64,000 bases of DNA from Gammaproteobacteria bacterium (GTDB taxonomy: Bacteria > Pseudomonadota > Gammaproteobacteria > Competibacterales > Competibacteraceae), in NCBI GenBank assembly GCA_024234995.1, contig JACKNF010000014.1, forward strand, positions 9,878 to 73,877, in the 5' to 3' direction. The notes under the pieces were generated by a model. That model worked only from the letters and a program-made list of their open reading frames with translations. It was not told the DNA's origin and did not search any database. Position numbers and translations under genes: made by a program. Shown here one piece after another: positions 17,883 to 25,508 of the stretch (positions within the stretch are counted from its first letter, which is position 1; each line of letters starts with the position of its first letter).

Positions 17883-17898
17883 TGGAACATGGTTTGCT
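17883..17898 (+). promoter_or_regulatory. Sigma-54 promoter of amtB
   Basis: TGGAACATGGTTTGCT fits the -24/-12 pattern TGGCAC-N5-TTGCW, with two mismatches and the exact GG-N10-GC spacing (GG 17884-17885, GC 17896-17897). Transcription would start near 17909, leaving a leader of about 22 nt. This points to nitrogen-limitation control through RpoN and NtrC. Confidence 0.7.
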
Positions 17899-17930
17899 TC
17901 CAGCGGGCGGTTCATTCCCCGGGAGGACTC

Positions 17931-19133
17931 ATGGAAGCTTACAAGTGGAGCAGCGATACCCTGTTCATTTTATCCGGCGCGGTTATGGTGCTCGCCATGC
18001 ATGCCGGTTTTGCCTTTCTCGAACTGGGCACCGTGCGCAAGAAAAACCAGGTCAATGCGCTGGTTAAGATTCTCTGTGATTTTGCGATGTCGACCATCGC
18101 TTACTTTTTCATTGGCTATAGCATCGCCTATGGCGTCAATTTCTTCTCCGGCGCTGAGACGCTTTTGCAGAAGAATGGTTATGAGCTTACCAAGTTCTTC
18201 TTCCTATTGACATTTGCAGCGGCGGTTCCAGCGATTATTTCAGGCGGCATCGCCGAGCGCGCCCGGTTCAATCCGCAACTGATAGCAACCTTCCTGCTGG
18301 TCGGTTTCCTCTATCCCTTCTTTGAAGGGATCGCCTGGAACCAGCATTTCGGTATTCAGGCTTGGTTAAAAGCCAGTTTTGGCGCGGAATTCCATGATTT
18401 CGCCGGTTCAGTCGTGGTGCATACCATGGGTGGATGGATCGCATTACCGGCTGTATTACTACTTGGCGCCCGCCGGGGCCGCTATGGTAACGATGGACAG
18501 ATTTCTGCCCATCCGCCGTCTTCGATTCCATTTCTCGCGCTTGGCGCATGGATTTTGACTGTCGGCTGGTTCGGTTTTAACGTAATGAGCGCGCAAACAC
18601 TGGAGAAAATCAGTGGCTTGGTTGCACTCAATTCACTGATGGCCATGGTGGGCGGCACCTTAGTTGCCCTGTGGGCAGGCCGCAATGATCCAGGTTTCGT
18701 GCATAACGGCCCGCTGGCTGGACTGGTCGCGGTCTGCGCTGGCTCCGATGTTATGCACCCAATTGGTGCGTTAATCGTTGGCGGTATTGCGGGCGGACTG
18801 TTCGTGGTCATGTTCACGCTAACCCAAAACCGCTGGAAAATCGATGACGTGCTGGGGGTATGGCCGCTGCATGGTCTTTGCGGGGCTTGGGGAGGCATTG
18901 CTGCCGGCATCTTTGGTCTTCCTGCGTTGGGCGGCGCGGGCGGCATCGCATTCCTGCCGCAATTGCTGATGACCGCTATGGCGATTGCCGTGGCGCTGGC
19001 TGGGAGCGTTATCGTCTATGGGGTGCTAAAGAAGGGACTGGGACTGCGCCTTAGCCCTGAAGAGGAGTTCAATGGCGCTGACCTGACGATTCACAAGATT
19101 ACGGCAACGCCAGAACGTGAGTCGAATTGGTAA
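17931..19133 (+). CDS. amtB: Ammonium transporter (Amt/MEP/Rh family)
   Basis: Trimeric inner-membrane channel for ammonium, 400 aa with about 11 hydrophobic helices. The twin pore histidines are in VVHTMGGW (first) and PLHGLCGAWGG (second). The family signature around DFAGSVVVH is present, and AFLELGTVRKKN in helix 1 is typical. The ATG at 17931 follows GGGAGG by 4 nt; it has no cleaved signal peptide, as in the leaderless Amt subgroup. No glnK is adjacent, which is unusual since glnK-amtB pairs are common; an unlinked PII protein would have to gate it. The sigma-54 promoter and NtrC-like site upstream agree with nitrogen control. Confidence 0.95.
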   Translation: MEAYKWSSDTLFILSGAVMVLAMHAGFAFLELGTVRKKNQVNALVKILCDFAMSTIAYFFIGYSIAYGVNFFSGAETLLQKNGYELTKFFFLLTFAAAVPAIISGGIAERARFNPQLIATFLLVGFLYPFFEGIAWNQHFGIQAWLKASFGAEFHDFAGSVVVHTMGGWIALPAVLLLGARRGRYGNDGQISAHPPSSIPFLALGAWILTVGWFGFNVMSAQTLEKISGLVALNSLMAMVGGTLVALWAGRNDPGFVHNGPLAGLVAVCAGSDVMHPIGALIVGGIAGGLFVVMFTLTQNRWKIDDVLGVWPLHGLCGAWGGIAAGIFGLPALGGAGGIAFLPQLLMTAMAIAVALAGSVIVYGVLKKGLGLRLSPEEEFNGADLTIHKITATPERESNW

Positions 19134-19190
19134 ACGCATATACAGGATAAGCACGGCCCCCCTCCCCCTAAGAGGAAGGGAGGCCAGAAA

Positions 19191-22100
19191 TTACATATTC
19201 CTTCGATACTGCCCGCCGACCTCAAACAAGGCATGCGTGATTTGCCCCAGAGAACAGCACTGCACCGCATCGACCAGCACCGCGAATAGGTTCTCGTTGT
19301 TGATCGCCGCCTCTTTCAATCGATTGAGCATCCGGTCGCTATCTGGGCAATTCCGCGCCTGGAATTCCCGCAGCCGCCGCAATTGGCTTTGTTTCTCCTC
19401 CTCAGTGGAGCGAGCCAGCTCAATCTTGACCTGACCGGATTTGGCGTTAGGATTGCGGAAGGTGTTGACGCCAACGATAGGCAACGAGCCATCGTGCTTC
19501 AACGTTTCGTAGTGCAGCGATTCTTCCTGAATCTTGCCGCGCTGATAGCCGGTTTCCATCGCACCCAGCACGCCGCCGCGCTCGCTGATCCGTTCGAATT
19601 CCTGCAAGACCGCTTCTTCCACCAAGTCGGTCAATTCCTCGATGATGAACGCGCCCTGATTGGGATTTTCGTTCTTGGTCAAGCCCCACTCCTTGTTGAT
19701 AATCAACTGCACGGCCATGGCCCGCCGCACCGATTCCTCCGTCGGTGTAGTAATCGCCTCATCGTATGCGTTGGTGTGCAGCGAATTGCAGTTGTCGTAG
19801 ATGGCGATCAACGCCTGCAAAGTGGTGCGGATGTCGTTGAAATCCATTTCCTGGGCATGCAAGGAACGGCCTGAGGTCTGAATGTGGTATTTCAGCTTCT
19901 GGCTGCGCTCGTTCGCACCGTATTTATCGCGCATGGCTGTGGCCCAAATGCGCCGCGCTACCCGGCCCATCACCGAGTATTCCGGGTCCATGCCATTGCT
20001 GAAGAAAAACGATAGATTCGGCGCGAAATCGTCGATGTGCATCCCCCGCGCCAGATATGCCTCAACGTACGTGAAGCCATTGGCCAGGGTAAACGCCAGT
20101 TGCGAAATTGGATTGGCGCCGGCTTCGGCGATGTGATAACCAGAGATCGACACCGAGTAGAAATTGCGGACCCCATGATGGACAAAATACTCCTGAATAT
20201 CGCCCATCATCTTCAGCGCGAATTCAGTGGAGAAAATGCAAGTATTCTGTCCCTGGTCCTCTTTCAGAATATCGGCCTGCACCGTGCCGCGCACGTTCGC
20301 CAATACCCATTCCCTGATCTTCTCAATTTCGTTATCGGTGGGCGGGCGATGATTGTCGCGCTCAAACTTCTCAATTTGCTGATCGAACGCCGTGTTGAAA
20401 AACATCGCCAGGATGATTGGCGCCGGGCCATTGATGGTCATGGAAATCGAAGTAGCCGGGCAGCACACGTCGAAGCCGGAATACAGCACCTTCAAATCGT
20501 CCAGCGTGGCGATGGAGACACCGGAATTGCCGACCTTGCCGTAAATATCCGGCCGCTCGTCCGGGTCACAGCCGTACAGGGTCACCGAGTCGAAGGCGGT
20601 GGACAAGCGGGTTGCTTCGGCATGTTCCGACAATTTTTTAAAGCGGCGGTTGGTGCGGAACGGGTCGCCCTCGCCGGCGAACATGCGGGTCGGGTCTTCA
20701 TTCTCGCGTTTGAAGGCGAATACCCCAGCCGTATAGGGGAAGCTGCCGGGCATATTCTCACGCATCATCCAGCGCAATAATTCACCATGTTCCTCGAAGC
20801 GCGGAATAGCCACCTTGGGAATGCGGGTGCCCGACAGGGAATGGCGGGTCAACGGGGTGCGGATTTCCTTGTCGCGAATCTTCACCACATACTCGTCGCC
20901 TCGATAGCTTTCCCGCACCTGCGGCCACATATCCACCAGCTTGCGCGCGTGGGGGTTAATTTGCGATTCCACGCGCTCCACCAGGGGCTCCAGGTCGGTA
21001 ACAGATTTATTCTCGGCTTCCAAAAGCGCCTTGACCGCTTGCAACTGCTGGCGCTGACGAATCAGCTTGACCTGTTCTTCTACCTGTTTGTGGTAGCCGC
21101 GCACCGTGTCGGCAATTTCCGCCAGATAACGAGCGCGTGCCGCCGGCACGATCACCGTTTTACCGCTGGACGCCTTGCCTTCCACCGTGGCCAGCCGGCC
21201 CGGCTCCAGTTTTAACCCTTTGTCGCGCAGCAGGCAGGTCACACCGTGATAGAGCGCTGTTACACCGTCGTCATTAAACCGGGCGGCAATAGTACCGTAC
21301 ACCGGCATGTCGTCCGGCGTGCGGTCGAACGCCTTATGATTGCGCTGCACCTGCTTGCGCACGTCGCGCAGCGCATCCTCGGCGCCCTTGCGGTCAAACT
21401 TGTTGATCGCCACCGCATCGGCGAAATCGAGCATGTCGATCTTTTCCAACTGCGAAGCTGCGCCGAATTCCGGGGTCATCACATACAGCGAGCGATCCAC
21501 CAATGGCACAATGGCGGCATCGCCCTGGCCGATGCCCGATGTTTCCACAATCAGCAGATCAAAACCGGCCAGCTTGCAGGCGGCGAGAATGTCACTCAGG
21601 GTTTCCGGCACCTCGCTACCGGCGGCGCGCGTGGCCAGCGAACGCATGTACAAATTGGACCCATTGATAGCGTTCATGCGAATACGGTCGCCGAGCAATG
21701 CCCCGCCGGTCTTGCGCCGCGAGGGATCGGCGGCGATTACCGCGATTTTCAGCCGGTCGTCCTGATCCAGCCGGAAGCGCCGCACAAGCTCGTCAGTCAG
21801 CGAAGACTTACCGGAACCACCGGTGCCGGTGATGCCGAGAACCGGCACCGTGCTGGCCTTGGCTTCGTTGAGAAGCTGCTGGCGTAGTTCTGGAGAGATA
21901 ACGTGATTCTCCAGCGCCGTGATCATGCGGGACAAATCCCGCCAGTCACCGGCCTTAACCCCATCCAAGGTCTGGGGTGCATGTTGAGCAGGATCGGTAT
22001 CACAGACGGTGATCATATGGTCGATCATGCCCTGCAAACCCATCGCTTGACCGTCTTCCGGCGAAAAAATGCGGGTCACGCCATACTCATGCAACGCATG

Positions 22101-22463
22101 GATTTCCTCAGGCACAATCACGCCGCCGCCACCGCCGAACACTTTAATGTTGGCGCCGCCGCGCTCGCGCAGCAGGTCGATCATGTATTTGAAAAACTCG
22201 ACATGACCACCTTGATAGGAACTGATCGCAATGCCTTGAGCGTCTTCCTGAAGAGCAGCCGTGACAATGTCATCGACCGAGCGGTTGTGACCAAGGTGGA
22301 TGACTTCCGCGCCGCTGGCTTGCAAGATACGGCGCATGATATTGATTGAAGCATCATGGCCGTCAAACAAACTGGCGGCAGTCACGAAGCGCACCTTGTG
22401 GCGGGGCCGGGCCTGATCGACGCCGGGCATGGGGGATCTGAACGAGCTGATGACCGCGGACAT
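19191..22463 (-). CDS. icmF: Fused isobutyryl-CoA mutase (IcmF), B12-dependent
   Basis: A 1090-aa adenosylcobalamin enzyme fused to its own GTPase chaperone. Order: B12-binding domain (about 20-160) with the lower-ligand motif DGHDASIN; MeaI-type G-protein domain (about 190-420) with P-loop GTGGSGKSS, ESSG-like VETSGIGQGD, and NKFD for guanine; a linker; then the mutase TIM-barrel (about 560-1090). It interconverts isobutyryl-CoA and n-butyryl-CoA, and homologues also act on isovaleryl/pivalyl-CoA. The in-line B12-G-mutase order separates IcmF from methylmalonyl-CoA mutase; the exact substrate depends on active-site residues I did not align. AAGGAG lies upstream of the ATG. It is divergent, across 534 bp, from an AraC regulator and a BtuF-like gene. 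Confidence 0.94.
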   Translation of the reverse strand: MSAVISSFRSPMPGVDQARPRHKVRFVTAASLFDGHDASINIMRRILQASGAEVIHLGHNRSVDDIVTAALQEDAQGIAISSYQGGHVEFFKYMIDLLRERGGANIKVFGGGGGVIVPEEIHALHEYGVTRIFSPEDGQAMGLQGMIDHMITVCDTDPAQHAPQTLDGVKAGDWRDLSRMITALENHVISPELRQQLLNEAKASTVPVLGITGTGGSGKSSLTDELVRRFRLDQDDRLKIAVIAADPSRRKTGGALLGDRIRMNAINGSNLYMRSLATRAAGSEVPETLSDILAACKLAGFDLLIVETSGIGQGDAAIVPLVDRSLYVMTPEFGAASQLEKIDMLDFADAVAINKFDRKGAEDALRDVRKQVQRNHKAFDRTPDDMPVYGTIAARFNDDGVTALYHGVTCLLRDKGLKLEPGRLATVEGKASSGKTVIVPAARARYLAEIADTVRGYHKQVEEQVKLIRQRQQLQAVKALLEAENKSVTDLEPLVERVESQINPHARKLVDMWPQVRESYRGDEYVVKIRDKEIRTPLTRHSLSGTRIPKVAIPRFEEHGELLRWMMRENMPGSFPYTAGVFAFKRENEDPTRMFAGEGDPFRTNRRFKKLSEHAEATRLSTAFDSVTLYGCDPDERPDIYGKVGNSGVSIATLDDLKVLYSGFDVCCPATSISMTINGPAPIILAMFFNTAFDQQIEKFERDNHRPPTDNEIEKIREWVLANVRGTVQADILKEDQGQNTCIFSTEFALKMMGDIQEYFVHHGVRNFYSVSISGYHIAEAGANPISQLAFTLANGFTYVEAYLARGMHIDDFAPNLSFFFSNGMDPEYSVMGRVARRIWATAMRDKYGANERSQKLKYHIQTSGRSLHAQEMDFNDIRTTLQALIAIYDNCNSLHTNAYDEAITTPTEESVRRAMAVQLIINKEWGLTKNENPNQGAFIIEELTDLVEEAVLQEFERISERGGVLGAMETGYQRGKIQEESLHYETLKHDGSLPIVGVNTFRNPNAKSGQVKIELARSTEEEKQSQLRRLREFQARNCPDSDRMLNRLKEAAINNENLFAVLVDAVQCCSLGQITHALFEVGGQYRRNM

Positions 22464-22997
22464 AAAAGGGATTCTCCTTAAAAAAGGTTATGCGCCTTAT
22501 GCGCTAAATAATACGCCTTTACAGCAATTCGTGCGGTGAGAAGCCGGTGTCCATGCAGTATCGAACCTTGGCCGGTCTCACCAGCTCCATGCAAGCCGGA
22601 CGATCCCGCTCTATCGGATTTCCAGCACGCTCTCCGCCTTGACTCTGGAACTGGCTGGCGTCACCGCCGCCCATCCCACCGGTTACGAATCTTGCTGCCA
22701 AGGAGATCGGACAAACCCGTTACCGGCGGGATGATCGACGGATTGCGTTCGCCAGCAATGCTTGCCACGCCAACCGGAGCGCAGCGTGTTTGCTGGCAAC
22801 GCTGGGCCGTCGCGGCCATAATTTCAGCAAACCTGCTTGTCATGATGGCCACAATGGTAAAGGGAACGAGAAAGCGAGGTTTGCCAACATAGTTGCAATT
22901 TTTGCCAGGCATAACGCCGGTATAGTTGCAATTTTTGTCACTCTGCATAGTATTGGACTTTGAACATGAGCTGACAATTCAAACGAATAGACGTGTG
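22464..22997. other. Gap of 534 bp between icmF and the AraC gene, no clear gene
   Basis: This is much longer than other gaps. Open frames of 60-118 codons on both strands overlap one another, lack ribosome sites and have no recognisable motif. The GC-rich body (22540-22860) differs from the AT-rich promoter gaps nearby and could be an old, decayed insertion. Its right end carries two 16-bp direct repeats. Confidence 0.5.
22889..22937 (+). repeat. Pair of 16-bp direct repeats upstream of the AraC gene
   Basis: ATAGTTGCAATTTTTG occurs at 22889-22904 and again at 22922-22937, 33 bp apart start to start, about three helix turns. It is just upstream of an AraC-type regulator, whose family binds direct repeats, so this may be an operator. 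The use is inferred. Confidence 0.7.
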
Positions 22998-24014
22998 ATG
23001 CCCGAGGTTGCAATAACACCTGTAGCGTTCGTCCGCGCAATCGTTGCCGCATATCAACGCTATGGCAAAAACCCAAGCCATGCCCTTCGGTGCGCAAGAG
23101 TGACGCCAGAATTTCTATTGGACTCCACGAATAGAGTCACCGTGTCTCAAATGGAGACCCTGTTCGGTACTGCCATAAAAGAGCTTGACGATGAAGCGCT
23201 TGGGTGGTTTTCACGTAAACTTCCCTGGGGTACCTATGGAATGCTATGCAGGGCCTCTCTAAGCTCGCCCACATTAGAAGTCGCCTTGAAACGCTGGTGC
23301 CGTCACCATCGATTGTTAGCGGATGACATTACGCTGAAATTCGGTGTTACCAAAGCAGCCGCATCCATCGCCATTGAGGTCAATAGGAATTTAGGCGACA
23401 TGGAGGAATTCTGCTTCGCCACGCTCTTTCGATATATTCTTGGATATGCCTGTTGGGCGATTAATTCGCGGATACCTTTATTGGACGCCTGCTTTCCTTT
23501 CGGCACACCAAAGCATATCGAAGTTTACCAAGCGCTCTTTCCGGGCCCGCTGCATTTCTGCGCGCCCATAGCCAAGATCAGTTTTGATCCGCAATACGCA
23601 ACGTTATCCATTCGCCGGGACGACCGGGCACTCAACAAAATGCTCCAGCAAGCGCTTCCTTTAACGATGTTTCCCTACCGGCGGGACCGGCTACTGGTTC
23701 AACGCGTTCGCGAACTTTTGAGAATGCAGCCTGATAGTCCGCATACCGGGGAATCGCTCGCCATGGAACTCCATGTATCATCCAGGACGCTACACCGGCA
23801 GTTGCAAGAAGAAGGCACATCGTTGCAGGCGCTAAAGAATGAAATCCGGCGGGACCGGGCCGTTGACCTTCTAAACAGGACATCCAGACCCATCAAGCAA
23901 ATTGCACCGGCTGTCGGCTTTCTTAATGAAAAAAGTTTTTCTCGTGCGTTTAAGCAATGGACGGGTGTGACACCGGAATCCGTCCGGGAAAAGGGCCGGC
24001 ATTTTGTTTCGTGA
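22998..24014 (+). CDS. AraC family transcriptional regulator with OruR/ArgR-like N-terminal domain
   Basis: About 338 aa. The N-terminal two-thirds match the AraC-like ligand domain found in OruR-type regulators (ATPVAFVRAIV-type start, CRASLSSPTLEVALKRW, and FPFGTPKHIEVYQALFPGP; in these proteins the ligand is often an amino-acid or fatty-acid derivative). The C-terminal two helix-turn-helix motifs are clear: LAMELHVSSRTLHRQL, and IAPAVGFLNEKSFSRAFKQW with GVTP. The start is uncertain because no strong ribosome site is visible; ATG 22998 fits the domain. It sits between divergent icmF and a co-directional BtuF-like gene, so control of branched acyl-CoA metabolism is a reasonable inference. 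Confidence 0.88.
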   Translation: MPEVAITPVAFVRAIVAAYQRYGKNPSHALRCARVTPEFLLDSTNRVTVSQMETLFGTAIKELDDEALGWFSRKLPWGTYGMLCRASLSSPTLEVALKRWCRHHRLLADDITLKFGVTKAAASIAIEVNRNLGDMEEFCFATLFRYILGYACWAINSRIPLLDACFPFGTPKHIEVYQALFPGPLHFCAPIAKISFDPQYATLSIRRDDRALNKMLQQALPLTMFPYRRDRLLVQRVRELLRMQPDSPHTGESLAMELHVSSRTLHRQLQEEGTSLQALKNEIRRDRAVDLLNRTSRPIKQIAPAVGFLNEKSFSRAFKQWTGVTPESVREKGRHFVS

Positions 24015-24128
24015 TTTTCAAATTCTGAGCGATCTTGCTGCTGAAATGGGCACTCAGCCGGACCAGCCCCTCTCTTGCCGCATTCGTGCCCGGATAACAG
24101 GGCGGCAAACTGCAAGAAGAGGATTTTC

Positions 24129-24950
24129 TTGGAAACCCTGACCGATGCCCTTGGTCTGCGGCATGAACCTGCCAGCACGCCCGCCCGGATTGTCTCGCTA
24201 GTCCCGAGCATTACCGAATTGTTATTTGCATTAGGACTCGCTGACCAGATTGCGGGCCGCACACATTACTGCATCCATCCCCAACCGGAAGTCGCAGCCA
24301 TTCCCAGTGTTGGCGGAACCAAAAAGATTAAATACAACCGGTTGAATATGCTTCAGCCGACGCATGTCATCCTTAACATCGACGAGAATCCTCGTGGACT
24401 GGCAGAAAGGCTAATGGCGGATGGATTGGAGGTGATTGTCACACACCCATTGGCCCCAGAGGATAACCTGCCGCTCTACCGGTTGCTCGGAGGGATCTTT
24501 CACCGTGAAGCGGACGCGGAACGGCTGGCAGCGAACTTCGAACAAGCGCTGGCTGAACTGCGTCAGGTAAATTGGCCCCGGAGAAAGGTGCTATACCTGA
24601 TCTGGCGTCAGCCGTGGATGGGCATTAGCCGCAAGACCTATATTGCCCGGATGCTGAACCTGGTAGGGTGGGAGACGCTACCCGTCGAGCCGGAAGCACG
24701 TTACCCCGCGCTGGAAGTGGATCAGGCCCTGCTGGACGCTGCCGATCTGATCCTGTTCAGCAGCGAACCCTACCGTTTTCAGATGGATGATTTGGAAAGT
24801 TTCGCCCGTGATTATCGTTGCCCATTGGAGAAATTGCGGCTGATCGACGGGGAAATGACATCGTGGTATGGCAACCGGGCCATTGAGGGGCTGGCTTATC
24901 TGGGACGCTTTGCCCGGACAGTCTCAGCAACTGAGAAAAAGCTTTATTAA
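24129..24950 (+). CDS. BtuF-like helical-backbone metal receptor, leaderless
   Basis: About 273 aa of the class III periplasmic binding protein fold (BtuF/FecB family). RIVSLVPSITELLFALGL is the classical start of this domain (SLVPSITE), and VGGTKKIKYNRL and PTHVI follow. The TTG at 24129 is chosen because AGAGGA lies just upstream and the domain begins soon after; there is no signal peptide or lipobox in either version. That makes it cytoplasmic rather than an ABC-transporter receptor. No permease or ATPase is adjacent. Related leaderless proteins are usually called cobalamin-binding. Being next to a B12-dependent mutase supports a corrinoid role, but this is inference. The stop codon lies within the T-tract of the rpsT terminator. 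Confidence 0.82.
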   Translation: METLTDALGLRHEPASTPARIVSLVPSITELLFALGLADQIAGRTHYCIHPQPEVAAIPSVGGTKKIKYNRLNMLQPTHVILNIDENPRGLAERLMADGLEVIVTHPLAPEDNLPLYRLLGGIFHREADAERLAANFEQALAELRQVNWPRRKVLYLIWRQPWMGISRKTYIARMLNLVGWETLPVEPEARYPALEVDQALLDAADLILFSSEPYRFQMDDLESFARDYRCPLEKLRLIDGEMTSWYGNRAIEGLAYLGRFARTVSATEKKLY

Positions 24951-24996
24951 AAAAACAAGCCGCACGAGGCAGGGTACGCATTGCGTACCCCCGGCT
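24949..24996 (-). terminator. Intrinsic terminator of rpsT
   Basis: On the minus strand, AGCCG ... CGGCT encloses an inner hairpin GGGTACGC/GCGTACCC and is followed by seven T. The T-run (24949-24955) overlaps the stop codon of the convergent BtuF-like gene. Confidence 0.75.
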
Positions 24997-25033
24997 GTTC
25001 TTTCGAGCGAATGAGGAGCGCGCAGCGTGCCGC

Positions 25034-25300
25034 TCAGGTCGCCATGCCGCGGATATGATGGGTCAAGCGGCTCTTGTGGCGGGCGGCCTTATTAGCGTGA
25101 ATCAGCCCCTTGCGGGCCATGCGGTCGACCACGGGCACCGCGATCCGGTACTCGGCTTCGGCCTTCGCCTGGTCGCCGGAATGGATGGCTTTGATCACCC
25201 GCTTGATATAAGTGCGCAACATGGATTTCATGCTGGCGTTGTGCTGACGATGCTTCTCCGCCTGGCGGGCGCGCTTCTTCGCTTGAGCAGTATTGGCCAA
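25034..25300 (-). CDS. rpsT: 30S ribosomal protein S20
   Basis: A primary-binding small-subunit protein at the base of 16S rRNA, about 88 aa, lysine- and arginine-rich and all helical. The N-terminus ANTAQAKKRARQ and the end ANKAARHKSRLTHHI are typical. The start is the TTG at 25300, giving the canonical M-ANTAQ; AAGGAG lies 8 nt upstream, while a second TTG two codons earlier is only 2 nt from it. E. coli rpsT also starts with UUG and is autoregulated. It is divergent from murJ and ends at an intrinsic terminator. Confidence 0.95.
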   Translation of the reverse strand: MANTAQAKKRARQAEKHRQHNASMKSMLRTYIKRVIKAIHSGDQAKAEAEYRIAVPVVDRMARKGLIHANKAARHKSRLTHHIRGMAT

Positions 25301-25342
25301 AATCAAGACTCCTTAAAATTCATACAGTCATTATCCGCTCCC

Positions 25343-25363
25343 TTCTCTCCTTCAGGGAGAGAA
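25343..25363. repeat. Hairpin-forming CTCTCC/GGAGAG repeat in the rpsT-murJ gap
   Basis: TTCTCTCC and GGAGAGAA form an eight-base stem with a five-base loop. It lies in the leader of rpsT. Similar pyrimidine-rich elements occur after amtB and at the end of ribF, so it looks like a member of a dispersed intergenic repeat rather than a specific control site. Confidence 0.5.
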
Positions 25364-25508
25364 ACCAGGGGTCATGGCGGCATTAGGATATTAAAAAAGT
25401 TAAATACTATTGATGTTTCCAATTGCCCTGTCAATCCCTGCGCTACCGCTGACAGCCAAGGCCGATCCAGCTATCATCCGCGCCTTTCCATCCCTTGGCA
25501 GAACCGCC

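Noticed and set aside
19155..19182. C-rich/G-rich hairpin after amtB as a terminator
   Set aside because: No T-run follows; better explained as a member of the dispersed repeat family.
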